DNA from: JADFOB01 sp964651325
GTDB lineage: Bacteria > Planctomycetota > Phycisphaerae > UBA1845
Reading direction: 5' to 3'
Length of the DNA: 25,906 nt
Assembly (NCBI GenBank): GCA_964651325.1
Contig: CAZYXP010000031.1
Coordinates: 1-25,906 of the forward strand
Shown: one piece after another, positions 5,674 to 12,549 of the stretch
Layout of the letters: each line of letters starts with the position of its first letter
Numbering within the stretch: position 1 is the first letter of the stretch
Notes under the pieces: model-generated
What the model was told of the DNA's origin: nothing
Seen by the model: the letters and a program-made list of their open reading frames with translations, nothing else
Database searches by the model: none
Translations under genes and position numbers: made by a program

Positions 5674-6495
5674 TTAGGCAAGAACCATCTCAAGCAACCG
5701 CGCGTGCGTTTGAGGCGCGGCCGCCAAGATCGGTAGATTCGCATCGGGGTCGAGCGAAAGATCAAACGGCAACATGGGTTCGCCGTTGGCCGTGGTGACG
5801 ACGCCGCCGGCATTGCGCACCAGCAAGACGCCGGCCGCAATGTCCCATATCTTGCACTTGCGAGAAAACGAAGCATTTAGGCCGCCGGACGCCACAAGTG
5901 CGAGCTGCAGCGCCGTGGAGCCAAAGTTGCGCAACACGATTCCCTTTCCCCGGATCCATTGCGTGAAAATGGCGACGGATTGCGAATCGCGATTCGACGT
6001 GAATCCGACCAGCGCGGCGTAATCGGGATCCGGATCGCGCGCCGCTGAGGGCGATTCGTTCAACGTGCAGCCGGATGGGTCGGCCGCCGCGTACAGATGA
6101 TTTACGTTCGGCTCGGCGATGACCGCGGCCACGGGGTTGCCGCGATCGAGCACAGCCAGGGAAATCGAGTAGCAAGGGATGCCGGCCGCGTAGTTTCGCG
6201 TCCCGTCGAGCGGGTCGAGCACCCAGCAGAACTGAGCATCCGTTGGCGAGGGGGCGGCATGGTTATCGGAACCATCTTCCCGCTCTTCCTCGGCGATGAT
6301 TGCATGGTCGGGATACGTTTCGCGAATTCGCTGCACCAATACTCGCTGAATCTCCCGATCCGTGCTGGTTACGGTGGAGCTATCGGCTTTGCGGGCTAGC
6401 GACGTACGATCGACGGGGCGTTGGGCGATGGGAATGGCCAGCCCGGCGAGCGAACGAGTGAATTCCAGGAGGGTGGCTGGGGAATTGTCTTTCAT
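5674..6495 (-). CDS. Inositol monophosphatase family phosphatase
   Basis: This 273-aa protein belongs to the Mg-dependent IMPase/FBPase/CysQ superfamily, which removes phosphate from sugar or nucleotide phosphates. The metal site is complete: IIAEEE near residue 70, WVLDPLDGT with Asp94 and Asp97, and KIWDIAAG with Asp218. NFGSTALQLALVASG is also family-typical. Motifs do not separate inositol-1-phosphatase, histidinol-phosphatase and 3'-phosphoadenosine phosphatase. I use the ATG at 6493-6495 with a weak GAG upstream; the frame stays open to a TTG at 6565-6567, 24 codons earlier, without a better ribosome-binding site. It is a single gene, convergent with yajC. Confidence 0.9.
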   Translation of the reverse strand: MKDNSPATLLEFTRSLAGLAIPIAQRPVDRTSLARKADSSTVTSTDREIQRVLVQRIRETYPDHAIIAEEEREDGSDNHAAPSPTDAQFCWVLDPLDGTRNYAAGIPCYSISLAVLDRGNPVAAVIAEPNVNHLYAAADPSGCTLNESPSAARDPDPDYAALVGFTSNRDSQSVAIFTQWIRGKGIVLRNFGSTALQLALVASGGLNASFSRKCKIWDIAAGVLLVRNAGGVVTTANGEPMLPFDLSLDPDANLPILAAAPQTHARLLEMVLA

Positions 6496-6665
6496 GGTCT
6501 CGATCTTAATGGGCGCGGATGGGATCACCAGCCCCGCCGTTGCAGAAATCGATGGCGTCGCGTCCAAAAGTCACGTCGAGACGCGTGTTCGTGTTGTATA
6601 CTGAACAATGGTCAATGGTTTCGGGCCTCCTGAGTTGTCCTTGAGCCGCGCGGGGAGGTGCAGTC

Positions 6666-6830
6666 ATGGCATTGGTATTCCATTCTAGGCACATTCTGAC
6701 CGGGCGCCTGCCCGGCAAGGCCCGGTCCGCTGACCACCTTCTTCCCGGTTCCCACCATCGGTTCTGGCTGGTTACGACGGCCGCGCTCGCTTTTCTGTTG
6801 GCTGCGCTGTGGGCCAAGCCGCTGCAATAG
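6666..6830 (+). CDS. Small membrane peptide, 54 aa
   Basis: A short ORF with an ATG at 6666 and a strong ribosome-binding site, GGAGGTG, 5 nt upstream. The first 30 residues are basic and His-rich. The C-terminal part, from FWLVTTAAL through LLAALWAKPL, is one good membrane span with a very short tail. It looks like a tail-anchored single-pass peptide. I know no family for it. It is divergent from the phosphatase gene. The ribosome-binding site and clean hydrophobic helix favour a real gene, but 54 codons in GC-rich DNA can arise by chance. Confidence 0.45.
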   Translation: MALVFHSRHILTGRLPGKARSADHLLPGSHHRFWLVTTAALAFLLAALWAKPLQ

Positions 6831-6850
6831 TCTTACAGGTTCAGCGACCA

Positions 6851-6940
6851 CCCGAGCCGCGGGCTTCAGCCGGCGCGGTCGCAAGGGTCTTGCGGCGCGC
6901 TGACACGCAGCGCCGCGCAAGCTGAAGCAAGCGGCTCGGG
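6851..6940. repeat. Family C palindromic element, copy 1
   Basis: A 90-bp imperfect palindrome. The first 20 bases (CCCGAGCCGC then GGGCTTCAGC) are complementary to the last 20 with two mismatches, and an inner hairpin CGCAAG-GGT-CTTGCG lies in the left half. The right half (6912-6940) matches 25847-25875 at 25 of 29 positions. It sits between the 54-aa ORF and the SerA-like gene. Confidence 0.75.
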
Positions 6941-6980
6941 ATCGGTTACGCGCCGACCATGGGGCCGTCTCAGGAGGGCA

Positions 6981-6999
6981 CACAGCCGACGGCGGCTGT
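6981..6999. repeat. Short inverted repeat before the SerA-like gene
   Basis: ACAGCCG and CGGCTGT form a short palindrome separated by 3-4 nt, about 60 bp upstream of the dehydrogenase start. It is similar in style to the longer repeats in this window, but too short to assign. Confidence 0.3.
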
Positions 7000-7055
7000 C
7001 CTACATGCCGCGCGAGCTTGTCTCGCCGAGCCTCACCCTGCACAATTAACAAGTC

Positions 7056-8009
7056 ATGAGCAGTCGTCGCCCGAAAATCCTAGTCCTATCCGACAAGTAC
7101 GGGGAAAGCGCGATAGAGCGACTTCGTGGGGTCGGCGATGTCGAATGCGCCAGTGGCGCGGATGAGAAGACGATCAAGCGGCTGGTCCAAAACTGCGATG
7201 CCCTCCTGATACGCACTGGAACCCGGATCACCGGTGAAGTCGTCGATTCGGCCGATCGGCTCAAAGTGATCGGACGCGGCGGCGTCGGGCTCGACAACGT
7301 CGACCTGGATGCCTGCCGCTCACATGGGATTGTGGTGGTCCACACGCCGGGCGCGGCCACGGACGCCGTCGCAGACCTGACCGTGGCGCTGATGATCAAT
7401 GTCGTGCGCGGCGTCGTTTCGGGCGATCATGCCGTACATAATGGGCGCTTTGGCGAAGCTAGAAGGTTGTTGGTCGGGAAGGATCTCTGTCGGTTGTCGA
7501 TCGGAATTGTCGGGCTCGGTCGCATCGGGAAGGCTGTGGCAAGACGATGCCAACTCGGGTTTGGGATGCGGGTCTACTACAACGACCTGATCGAAATCGG
7601 GCCGTTGCCGTTTGAGGCGGAATCTGTCACCAAGGAAATGCTTTTCGCCAGTTCGGACGTGGTCAGCCTTCACGTGCCGCTGACGCCACTGACGCGTGGA
7701 ATGATCGACTCTACGGCCCTTGCGACGTTTCGGGAAGGCGCGATCCTGCTGAATACGGCACGCGGAGCCGTCGTGGACACCGATGGGCTGGTCGATGCGC
7801 TTGAGTCTGGTCGCCTGGGCGGCGGGGGTCTTGACGTTGTCGAGCCGGAGCCGCTCCCCGTGGATCACGCACTCTTGCGACTTCAAAACGTGGTAATGAC
7901 GCCCCACATCGGGGCCAGAACTCACGAAGCCCAAGCGAGAATGGACGACGTTGTCGATGACGTTATTCACGTTCTTCAAGGGAAACCGCCTCATTTTCCG
8001 GCCTCCTGA
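7056..8009 (+). CDS. SerA-like D-2-hydroxyacid dehydrogenase
   Basis: This 317-aa NAD-dependent oxidoreductase belongs to the D-isomer-specific 2-hydroxyacid dehydrogenase family and most resembles 3-phosphoglycerate dehydrogenase, the first step of serine synthesis. The Rossmann motif GLGRIG is at 153-158, and the catalytic triad is Arg236 (NTARGA), Glu263 (VVEPEP) and His284 (TPHIGA). It has no C-terminal ACT or ASB regulatory domain, so it is a short form that would not be serine-inhibited in the classical way. Glyoxylate, hydroxypyruvate or other 2-keto acids are possible alternative substrates. Start is the ATG at 7056; I see no clear ribosome-binding site. No other serine gene adjoins. 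Confidence 0.88.
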   Translation: MSSRRPKILVLSDKYGESAIERLRGVGDVECASGADEKTIKRLVQNCDALLIRTGTRITGEVVDSADRLKVIGRGGVGLDNVDLDACRSHGIVVVHTPGAATDAVADLTVALMINVVRGVVSGDHAVHNGRFGEARRLLVGKDLCRLSIGIVGLGRIGKAVARRCQLGFGMRVYYNDLIEIGPLPFEAESVTKEMLFASSDVVSLHVPLTPLTRGMIDSTALATFREGAILLNTARGAVVDTDGLVDALESGRLGGGGLDVVEPEPLPVDHALLRLQNVVMTPHIGARTHEAQARMDDVVDDVIHVLQGKPPHFPAS

Positions 8010-8215
8010 TCGCCGGTAGCGGTACGCGTCCTTGGGGGGTACTGTATATTCCGCTCGATTTTGCTTGCAAAAACGGGCTTTGAGCGTTAATTATCGTTTT
8101 GGTACCTACCCCATTCTTGGTCCCCGCGGCGCGGCTGGTGGGCTTTCAGTGGGCAGAGCTTGGGTTATCCAAGGCCGGCAGGCTGGCCGGCTAGACCTTG
8201 GAAAAAACAACCGGT

Positions 8216-9367
8216 ATGCACATTCTGGTTCTTGCACAATCGGCATTGGCCACGGGGCATAGCTGGGCGTGGATCGTGGGGATTACCCTCGCGATCGTCG
8301 TCGCTGTCTCTCTCTTGCTGATCTATCCCGCCATGGTGCTCCGCAAGTATGTGCGGATCATGATCCACATCCTTGACGACCGTGCCCCGATTCCAGGAAA
8401 CGGCGTTTGTGACACCAACGGGCTTGTCGGCGAGGAAGTTTCGTTCCGGGCGGTCGATGGGCACGGATTGGCCGGGGTTATCGTCCCACGCAGGAATGGG
8501 GGATCGCCTAAGGGGATGATCATTTTCGCCCATGAGTTCGGCAACGACCGTTCCACCTGTGTGCGCTATGTACGACCGCTACTGGAGCGGGGGTACGATG
8601 TGTTCGCGTTCGATTTTCGGGGCCATGGCGGTTCGCCTCCGGAGGCGGGCTATCGTCCAAGGCAGTGGCCTTCCGACCGCGAGCGGGCGGATATGCTGGG
8701 CGCCATTGCATTTGTCGGCTCGTGGCTGGAGGGAGGGGGTCGTCCGCGAGACGTAGGCTTATTCGGAATCTCGCGCGGGGGCGGGGCGGCTATATTGGCC
8801 TCGTTGGGGATTCCCAACGTCAAGGCCATCGTGACCGATGGGGCATTCAGCAGCGACACCACCATGGAATACTTGATGCGGCGCTTTGCCACCATTTTTG
8901 CCAAAATTCGCATCGTCGCAGAGAACCACCCCCCCACTTTTTGGCGATTTCTTCGCTGGCTGTTGTTTCGAGAATGCCAAAGGAAATTCGGCTGCCAGTT
9001 TCCCGCCGTTCGCAAGGTAATCGTCAAATTGCGGCGCAGGCCTATTCTGCTGATCCATGGGGAGAAGGACAGCTACATACCGATTGCCCAGTCCCAGGCG
9101 CTGTACGATCTCGCAATTGGCCCGAAGCATCTTTGGGGTGTGCCCGGGGCGGCGCACAATGGCAGTATTCTTGTCGCCCCGGAGGAATACGGTCGCCGCG
9201 TTATCGCGTTTTTTGATGAATACTTGGCATCAAAGCCCGTCGAAACCAGCATGCCCGATGCCCCGCGAACCGCGATCGCCAGCAACAAGACCGCCCGGCA
9301 GGGCAAGCCATTTCTTGCCACACAAGCTGGCGCGCGTGTCCATCGATCGCCGGGAGAGGGCTCCTGA
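8216..9367 (+). CDS. Membrane-anchored alpha/beta hydrolase
   Basis: This 383-aa protein has an N-terminal membrane segment at about residues 18-42 (IVGITLAIVVAVSLLLI) followed by an alpha/beta-hydrolase domain. The oxyanion-region motif FAHEFGNDR, DFRGHGGS, the nucleophile elbow GISRGGGA with Ser186, the acid in HGEKDSY and the His in GAAHNG are all present, so the triad looks complete. Such anchored hydrolases are usually esterases or peptidases; the substrate is unknown. The last 40 or so residues are a low-complexity tail. I chose the ATG at 8216; a TTG six codons upstream is possible and neither has a strong ribosome-binding site. The DUF971 gene follows after 55 bp on the same strand. 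Confidence 0.88.
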   Translation: MHILVLAQSALATGHSWAWIVGITLAIVVAVSLLLIYPAMVLRKYVRIMIHILDDRAPIPGNGVCDTNGLVGEEVSFRAVDGHGLAGVIVPRRNGGSPKGMIIFAHEFGNDRSTCVRYVRPLLERGYDVFAFDFRGHGGSPPEAGYRPRQWPSDRERADMLGAIAFVGSWLEGGGRPRDVGLFGISRGGGAAILASLGIPNVKAIVTDGAFSSDTTMEYLMRRFATIFAKIRIVAENHPPTFWRFLRWLLFRECQRKFGCQFPAVRKVIVKLRRRPILLIHGEKDSYIPIAQSQALYDLAIGPKHLWGVPGAAHNGSILVAPEEYGRRVIAFFDEYLASKPVETSMPDAPRTAIASNKTARQGKPFLATQAGARVHRSPGEGS

Positions 9368-9422
9368 TGCGGCGGATTCCTGCGTGCGGTCGCCCTGAGT
9401 CGCCTGCGGGAAGGCTCAATCC

Positions 9423-9728
9423 ATGAAGGCACCGGCGGATCTATCGATCAAGCTCGCAGAGCAATCGCTGACGATCAAATGGGTAGATGGGCAGGTTAGC
9501 GCCATGCCGCTCGCCAAGCTTCGTCAAAGATGCCCATGCGCGGCCTGCAAGACCGATCGCGAGGAGTCCGCCAAGAACCCGTTAGCGATCCTCAAGGCGG
9601 ATCCCACAAATATCCGGGTGATCAGCGCCAAAATGGTGGGGAATTACGCGATCCAGCTGTTCTGGTCCGATGGGCACGACAGCGGAATCTTTGATTTTGA
9701 TTTTCTGCGGACGCTTGGGGAGCCGTAG
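9423..9728 (+). CDS. DUF971 family protein
   Basis: This 101-aa protein is a stand-alone DUF971 domain, the fold found at the N-terminus of gamma-butyrobetaine hydroxylase and in small proteins linked to iron-sulfur work. The typical CPCAAC (Cys37, Cys39, Cys42) and the end motif NYAIQLFWSDGHDSGIF with His85 are visible and may bind a metal. GGGAAGG lies 8 nt before the ATG at 9423. It follows the hydrolase closely enough for a shared mRNA. The exact role is not known. Confidence 0.92.
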   Translation: MKAPADLSIKLAEQSLTIKWVDGQVSAMPLAKLRQRCPCAACKTDREESAKNPLAILKADPTNIRVISAKMVGNYAIQLFWSDGHDSGIFDFDFLRTLGEP

Positions 9729-9822
9729 CGTAAGGACCGCAGGCGCCGGTCCACGGGCCCGTCGAGCCAGATGTGCCGGACGCGATCATGCCGAATCTGT
9801 CAAGCATGTCGCGTGCCAGGGG

Positions 9823-9851
9823 TTGCCCGTCGCGAAGTCTTCGGCTATTCT
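9823..9851 (+). promoter_or_regulatory. Possible promoter upstream of the TPR/alpha-CTD gene
   Basis: TTGCCC (9823-9828), 17 nt, and TATTCT (9846-9851) resemble a sigma-70 promoter (4 of 6 each). It would serve the gene at 10113, but the N gap lies between, so the true distance is unknown. Apart from this and the gap, 9729-10112 shows no gene that I can support. Confidence 0.3.
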
Positions 9852-9913
9852 CACAGGTTCGCGCTTGGTGGTGAAGCCGTAGACGGCGAAGGACCGATTC
9901 GATGCGTGTCAGT

Positions 9914-10041
9914 GGCACGGTAGGCGGNNNNNNNNNNNNNNNNNNNNNNNNNNNNNNNNNNNNNNNNNNNNNNNNNNNNNNNNNNNNNNNNNNNNNNNNN
10001 NNNNNNNNNNNNNNNNNNNNNNNNNNNGGCACGGTAGGCGG
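9914..10041. other. Scaffold gap of 100 N flanked by an exact 14-bp repeat
   Basis: Ns run from 9928 to 10027, exactly 100, the conventional filler for a gap of unknown size. The 14 bases before it (9914-9927, GGCACGGTAGGCGG) are identical to the 14 after it (10028-10041). This suggests the contig ends overlap and the gap may be artificial, or that a tandem repeat broke the assembly here. Confidence 0.95.
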
Positions 10042-10112
10042 TGAGGTGCATTCGCGGTTTCGGCGTTTTCCGGGCGATTGTAGGGTTTTTCTGGGCGATC
10101 ATGAGGATGGTT

Positions 10113-11126
10113 ATGTCAACGACGCTAGATGCAATTTCAGATCAGATTCGGACGAATCAACTGGAGCAGGCGGACGAAGCGCTGGGCCAGCTTGTCGAGA
10201 CCGACGAGAACCGTGCAGAGGTCTGTTTTGTCCGAGGCTATCTGAAGGAAGTGCGATTCGACCGCGAAGGCGCTCTTGAGTGCTACGCGACGACGCTCGA
10301 AGAAAACTCGGATCATGCCGAAGCCGCGTTTCGCTCTGGTTTGCTGTGGGATGCGTTGGGCGACGATACGGCGGCTTTGGGTTTCTATGAAAAATGTACC
10401 AGCGCTGAAACTACCCACGTCAACGCGCTGATCAATCTGGCGATTCTGTATGAGGAAAGCAATCGGCTCGAGGAGGCCGAACGCTGCCTTCGCCACGTGC
10501 TCTCCGAGTTTCCCGGCCACGTGCGGGCCAGCCAGTTTCTCAAGTCAGTGGAGAGTTCGTACAACATGGTGTACGACGAGCGCCAAGTTCGCGAGCAAGA
10601 AAAGCACGACGCCATCTTGGATACGCCGGTGTCGGATTTCGAACTAAGCGTCCGCAGCCGCAACTGTTTGCGTCAGATGGACATTCATACCCTTGGCGAT
10701 TTACTGCGGACGTCCGAGGCGGAATTGCTGTCGTACAAGAATTTCGGTGAAACGTCTTTGAACGAAATCAGAGCGATGCTTTCGCACAAGGGGCTCGGGT
10801 TGGGCCAGGGGCTTGCGGTGCCGGATGAGACCAGTACCCCGGTCAGCGTTTCGACAGCCCTACCCGAAAGTGCGGCTCGGTCGGTCGCGACACCGGTAGC
10901 AAGCTTGGAGCTTTCGGTTCGATCCAGAAAATGCCTTCAAAGGCTCGGCGTGCTAACGCTTGGCGATCTGATTCAGCACTCCGAGGCGGAGTTGAGTTCC
11001 ACGCGGAACTTTGGCGAAACGTCGCTCAACGAGATCAAGCGAGCCCTTGGGCTTTTTGGTCTATCGTTCAAAAGCTCAGGTACCGAAGGGGCGATTGCCC
11101 CGCAGCCGCCGGCGCCGTTACCTTAG
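10113..11126 (+). CDS. TPR protein with two RNA polymerase alpha-CTD domains
   Basis: This 337-aa protein has tetratricopeptide-like helices at about residues 5-135 and then two copies of the RNA-polymerase alpha C-terminal domain, about 174-232 and 262-320. Each copy shows the E. coli alpha-CTD landmarks: LSVRSRNCL or LSVRSRKCL (with the DNA-contacting Arg265 equivalent), TLGDL, and NFGETSLNEI in place of NLGKKSLTEI. Copy 1 keeps the Asn268 equivalent; copy 2 has Lys there. Both have Thr for Lys298. The domains could contact DNA, sigma or an activator while the TPR binds another protein; this is inference. Start is the ATG at 10113 with GAGG 6 nt upstream, rather than the GTG at 10041 touching the gap. 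Rho and the other alpha domains are absent, so this is not rpoA. Confidence 0.9.
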   Translation: MSTTLDAISDQIRTNQLEQADEALGQLVETDENRAEVCFVRGYLKEVRFDREGALECYATTLEENSDHAEAAFRSGLLWDALGDDTAALGFYEKCTSAETTHVNALINLAILYEESNRLEEAERCLRHVLSEFPGHVRASQFLKSVESSYNMVYDERQVREQEKHDAILDTPVSDFELSVRSRNCLRQMDIHTLGDLLRTSEAELLSYKNFGETSLNEIRAMLSHKGLGLGQGLAVPDETSTPVSVSTALPESAARSVATPVASLELSVRSRKCLQRLGVLTLGDLIQHSEAELSSTRNFGETSLNEIKRALGLFGLSFKSSGTEGAIAPQPPAPLP

Positions 11127-11230
11127 CCTCGGTCGCGATTCCTCGTCTCCCGCGGCATTACCTTGGCCTCGCAGGGAGGGGACCAAGACCTATCGGGCAG
11201 GGCTCCGGCGCGGATAGCGTTGAGGCTTCT

Positions 11231-12529
11231 ATGGCACCCTGCTCTTCTATCGCACCCAGCTACAGCGCGCTTCCCCGTCTATCCCTCTTCGCGGCGTGCC
11301 TTTTTCTTGCCGTCGTGCCTGTAGGTTGCGAACCCGTCGCCGCACAGAATGAGTCGATCCAAATACCGTCGGTGGAAATGGCAGCCTCCCCGCTGCGTCC
11401 GGTGCATGTCCTTGTAGGTGCCAAGATTGACCGTTTTCGGATTCGATCGGGAGCCGCCATCTCGCTCGCCGCTGCTGGTGACGCGGCGCCCGTGCCGCTT
11501 GCGGCCGAGAAGTGGTACGAAGGGGCGCGGCTCGCGAACGGTTCCCATGTTTCGATTCAAGGCGCGACACGAACGCTGCCGGTGCGGTTTGAGGCTGAGT
11601 CCGGAGCGCCGTTGCAGCTAGCATCGAGCGGCACGGGCGGCACCACGGTTGCGCGATGGTATCCGGGTGCGATCGTTTTGCAGCGGGGCGCTCAGGGCAC
11701 GCTGGAAATCGTGAATGAAGTCGATGTGGAGCAATACGTCGCGTCGGTGGTGGCGGTCGAACTCCCGGCCGGTTTTGATCGTGAGACGCGGCGCGTTGGG
11801 GCCATTGTCGCCAGAACGTTTGTGCTCGATCAGATGCATCGCCGAAATCGATCCGGTTATGACGTAGGCAACGGCCAGGAATCTCAGGTCTACCGTGGTG
11901 TGGCTCCTACGCCTGTCGGCCACCTTGCCCAACGGGCCGCGGCGGATACGAGCGGACTGGTCTGTACCTGGCGGGACGCCGCAGGCGATCATCTTTTTCC
12001 AACATATTACAGCGCCGTGTGTGGTGGGATTTCGCAATCCGCAGCCATGTTCGGCCAGCGTGACGACGTGCCTCCTCTGCGCGGAGGCGTACTCTGCGAC
12101 TTTTGCAAGATCGCGCCGAAGACCGCGTACCGATGGGGTCCGGTCGAAATGCCGCTTTCAGAGGTCTATGAGCGTCTTGCGCCCAAGATTTCTCGCATGG
12201 CATCGTTGGGCCGAATCGTTGGGCTGCGCGTGTCCAAGCGGACAAAGCTTGGTCGGCCCCTACAGATTCGGGTAACCGGTTCGTCCGGAGCTTCCGTTAC
12301 GATTCCGGCCGAGCGGTTTCGATTGGCGTTGGGGCCGATGGAGGTTCGAAGTACGCAATTCGACATGAGCGTTGAAGGATCCACGCTCGTGTTGAGCCAT
12401 GGCCGGGGGTTCGGTCACGGATTGGGTCTTTGCCAGTGGGGCGCGGAAGGGCAAGCCCGCTCTGGCAAGAAAGCAGGGGAAATCCTCCGGTATTACTACC
12501 CTGGCGCCCGAATCACCCGCGTGTATTGA
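11231..12529 (+). CDS. SpoIID/LytB domain protein, secreted
   Basis: This 432-aa exported protein has a signal segment (LSLFAACLFLAVVP) ending at VGC, Cys33, a poor but possible lipobox. The SpoIID domain follows from about residue 160: VDVEQYVASVVAVELP with Glu177 at the place of the catalytic Glu of SpoIID, then VARTF, YYSAVCGG, and the C-terminal hallmark HGRGFGHGLGLCQWGA. SpoIID cuts glycan strands stripped of stem peptides; in non-sporulating bacteria, LytB-type relatives act in cell-wall turnover. Start is the ATG at 11231 with GAGG 5 nt upstream; the frame is open into the previous gene but that part is its shadow. It follows the TPR/alpha-CTD gene by 104 bp. Confidence 0.9.
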   Translation: MAPCSSIAPSYSALPRLSLFAACLFLAVVPVGCEPVAAQNESIQIPSVEMAASPLRPVHVLVGAKIDRFRIRSGAAISLAAAGDAAPVPLAAEKWYEGARLANGSHVSIQGATRTLPVRFEAESGAPLQLASSGTGGTTVARWYPGAIVLQRGAQGTLEIVNEVDVEQYVASVVAVELPAGFDRETRRVGAIVARTFVLDQMHRRNRSGYDVGNGQESQVYRGVAPTPVGHLAQRAAADTSGLVCTWRDAAGDHLFPTYYSAVCGGISQSAAMFGQRDDVPPLRGGVLCDFCKIAPKTAYRWGPVEMPLSEVYERLAPKISRMASLGRIVGLRVSKRTKLGRPLQIRVTGSSGASVTIPAERFRLALGPMEVRSTQFDMSVEGSTLVLSHGRGFGHGLGLCQWGAEGQARSGKKAGEILRYYYPGARITRVY

Positions 12530-12549
12530 GAACCTCGCTCGCGATCAGT

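Noticed and set aside
9729..9927. Truncated gene at the edge of the scaffold gap
   Set aside because: No frame gives a recognisable protein; the open minus-strand frame is a shadow.
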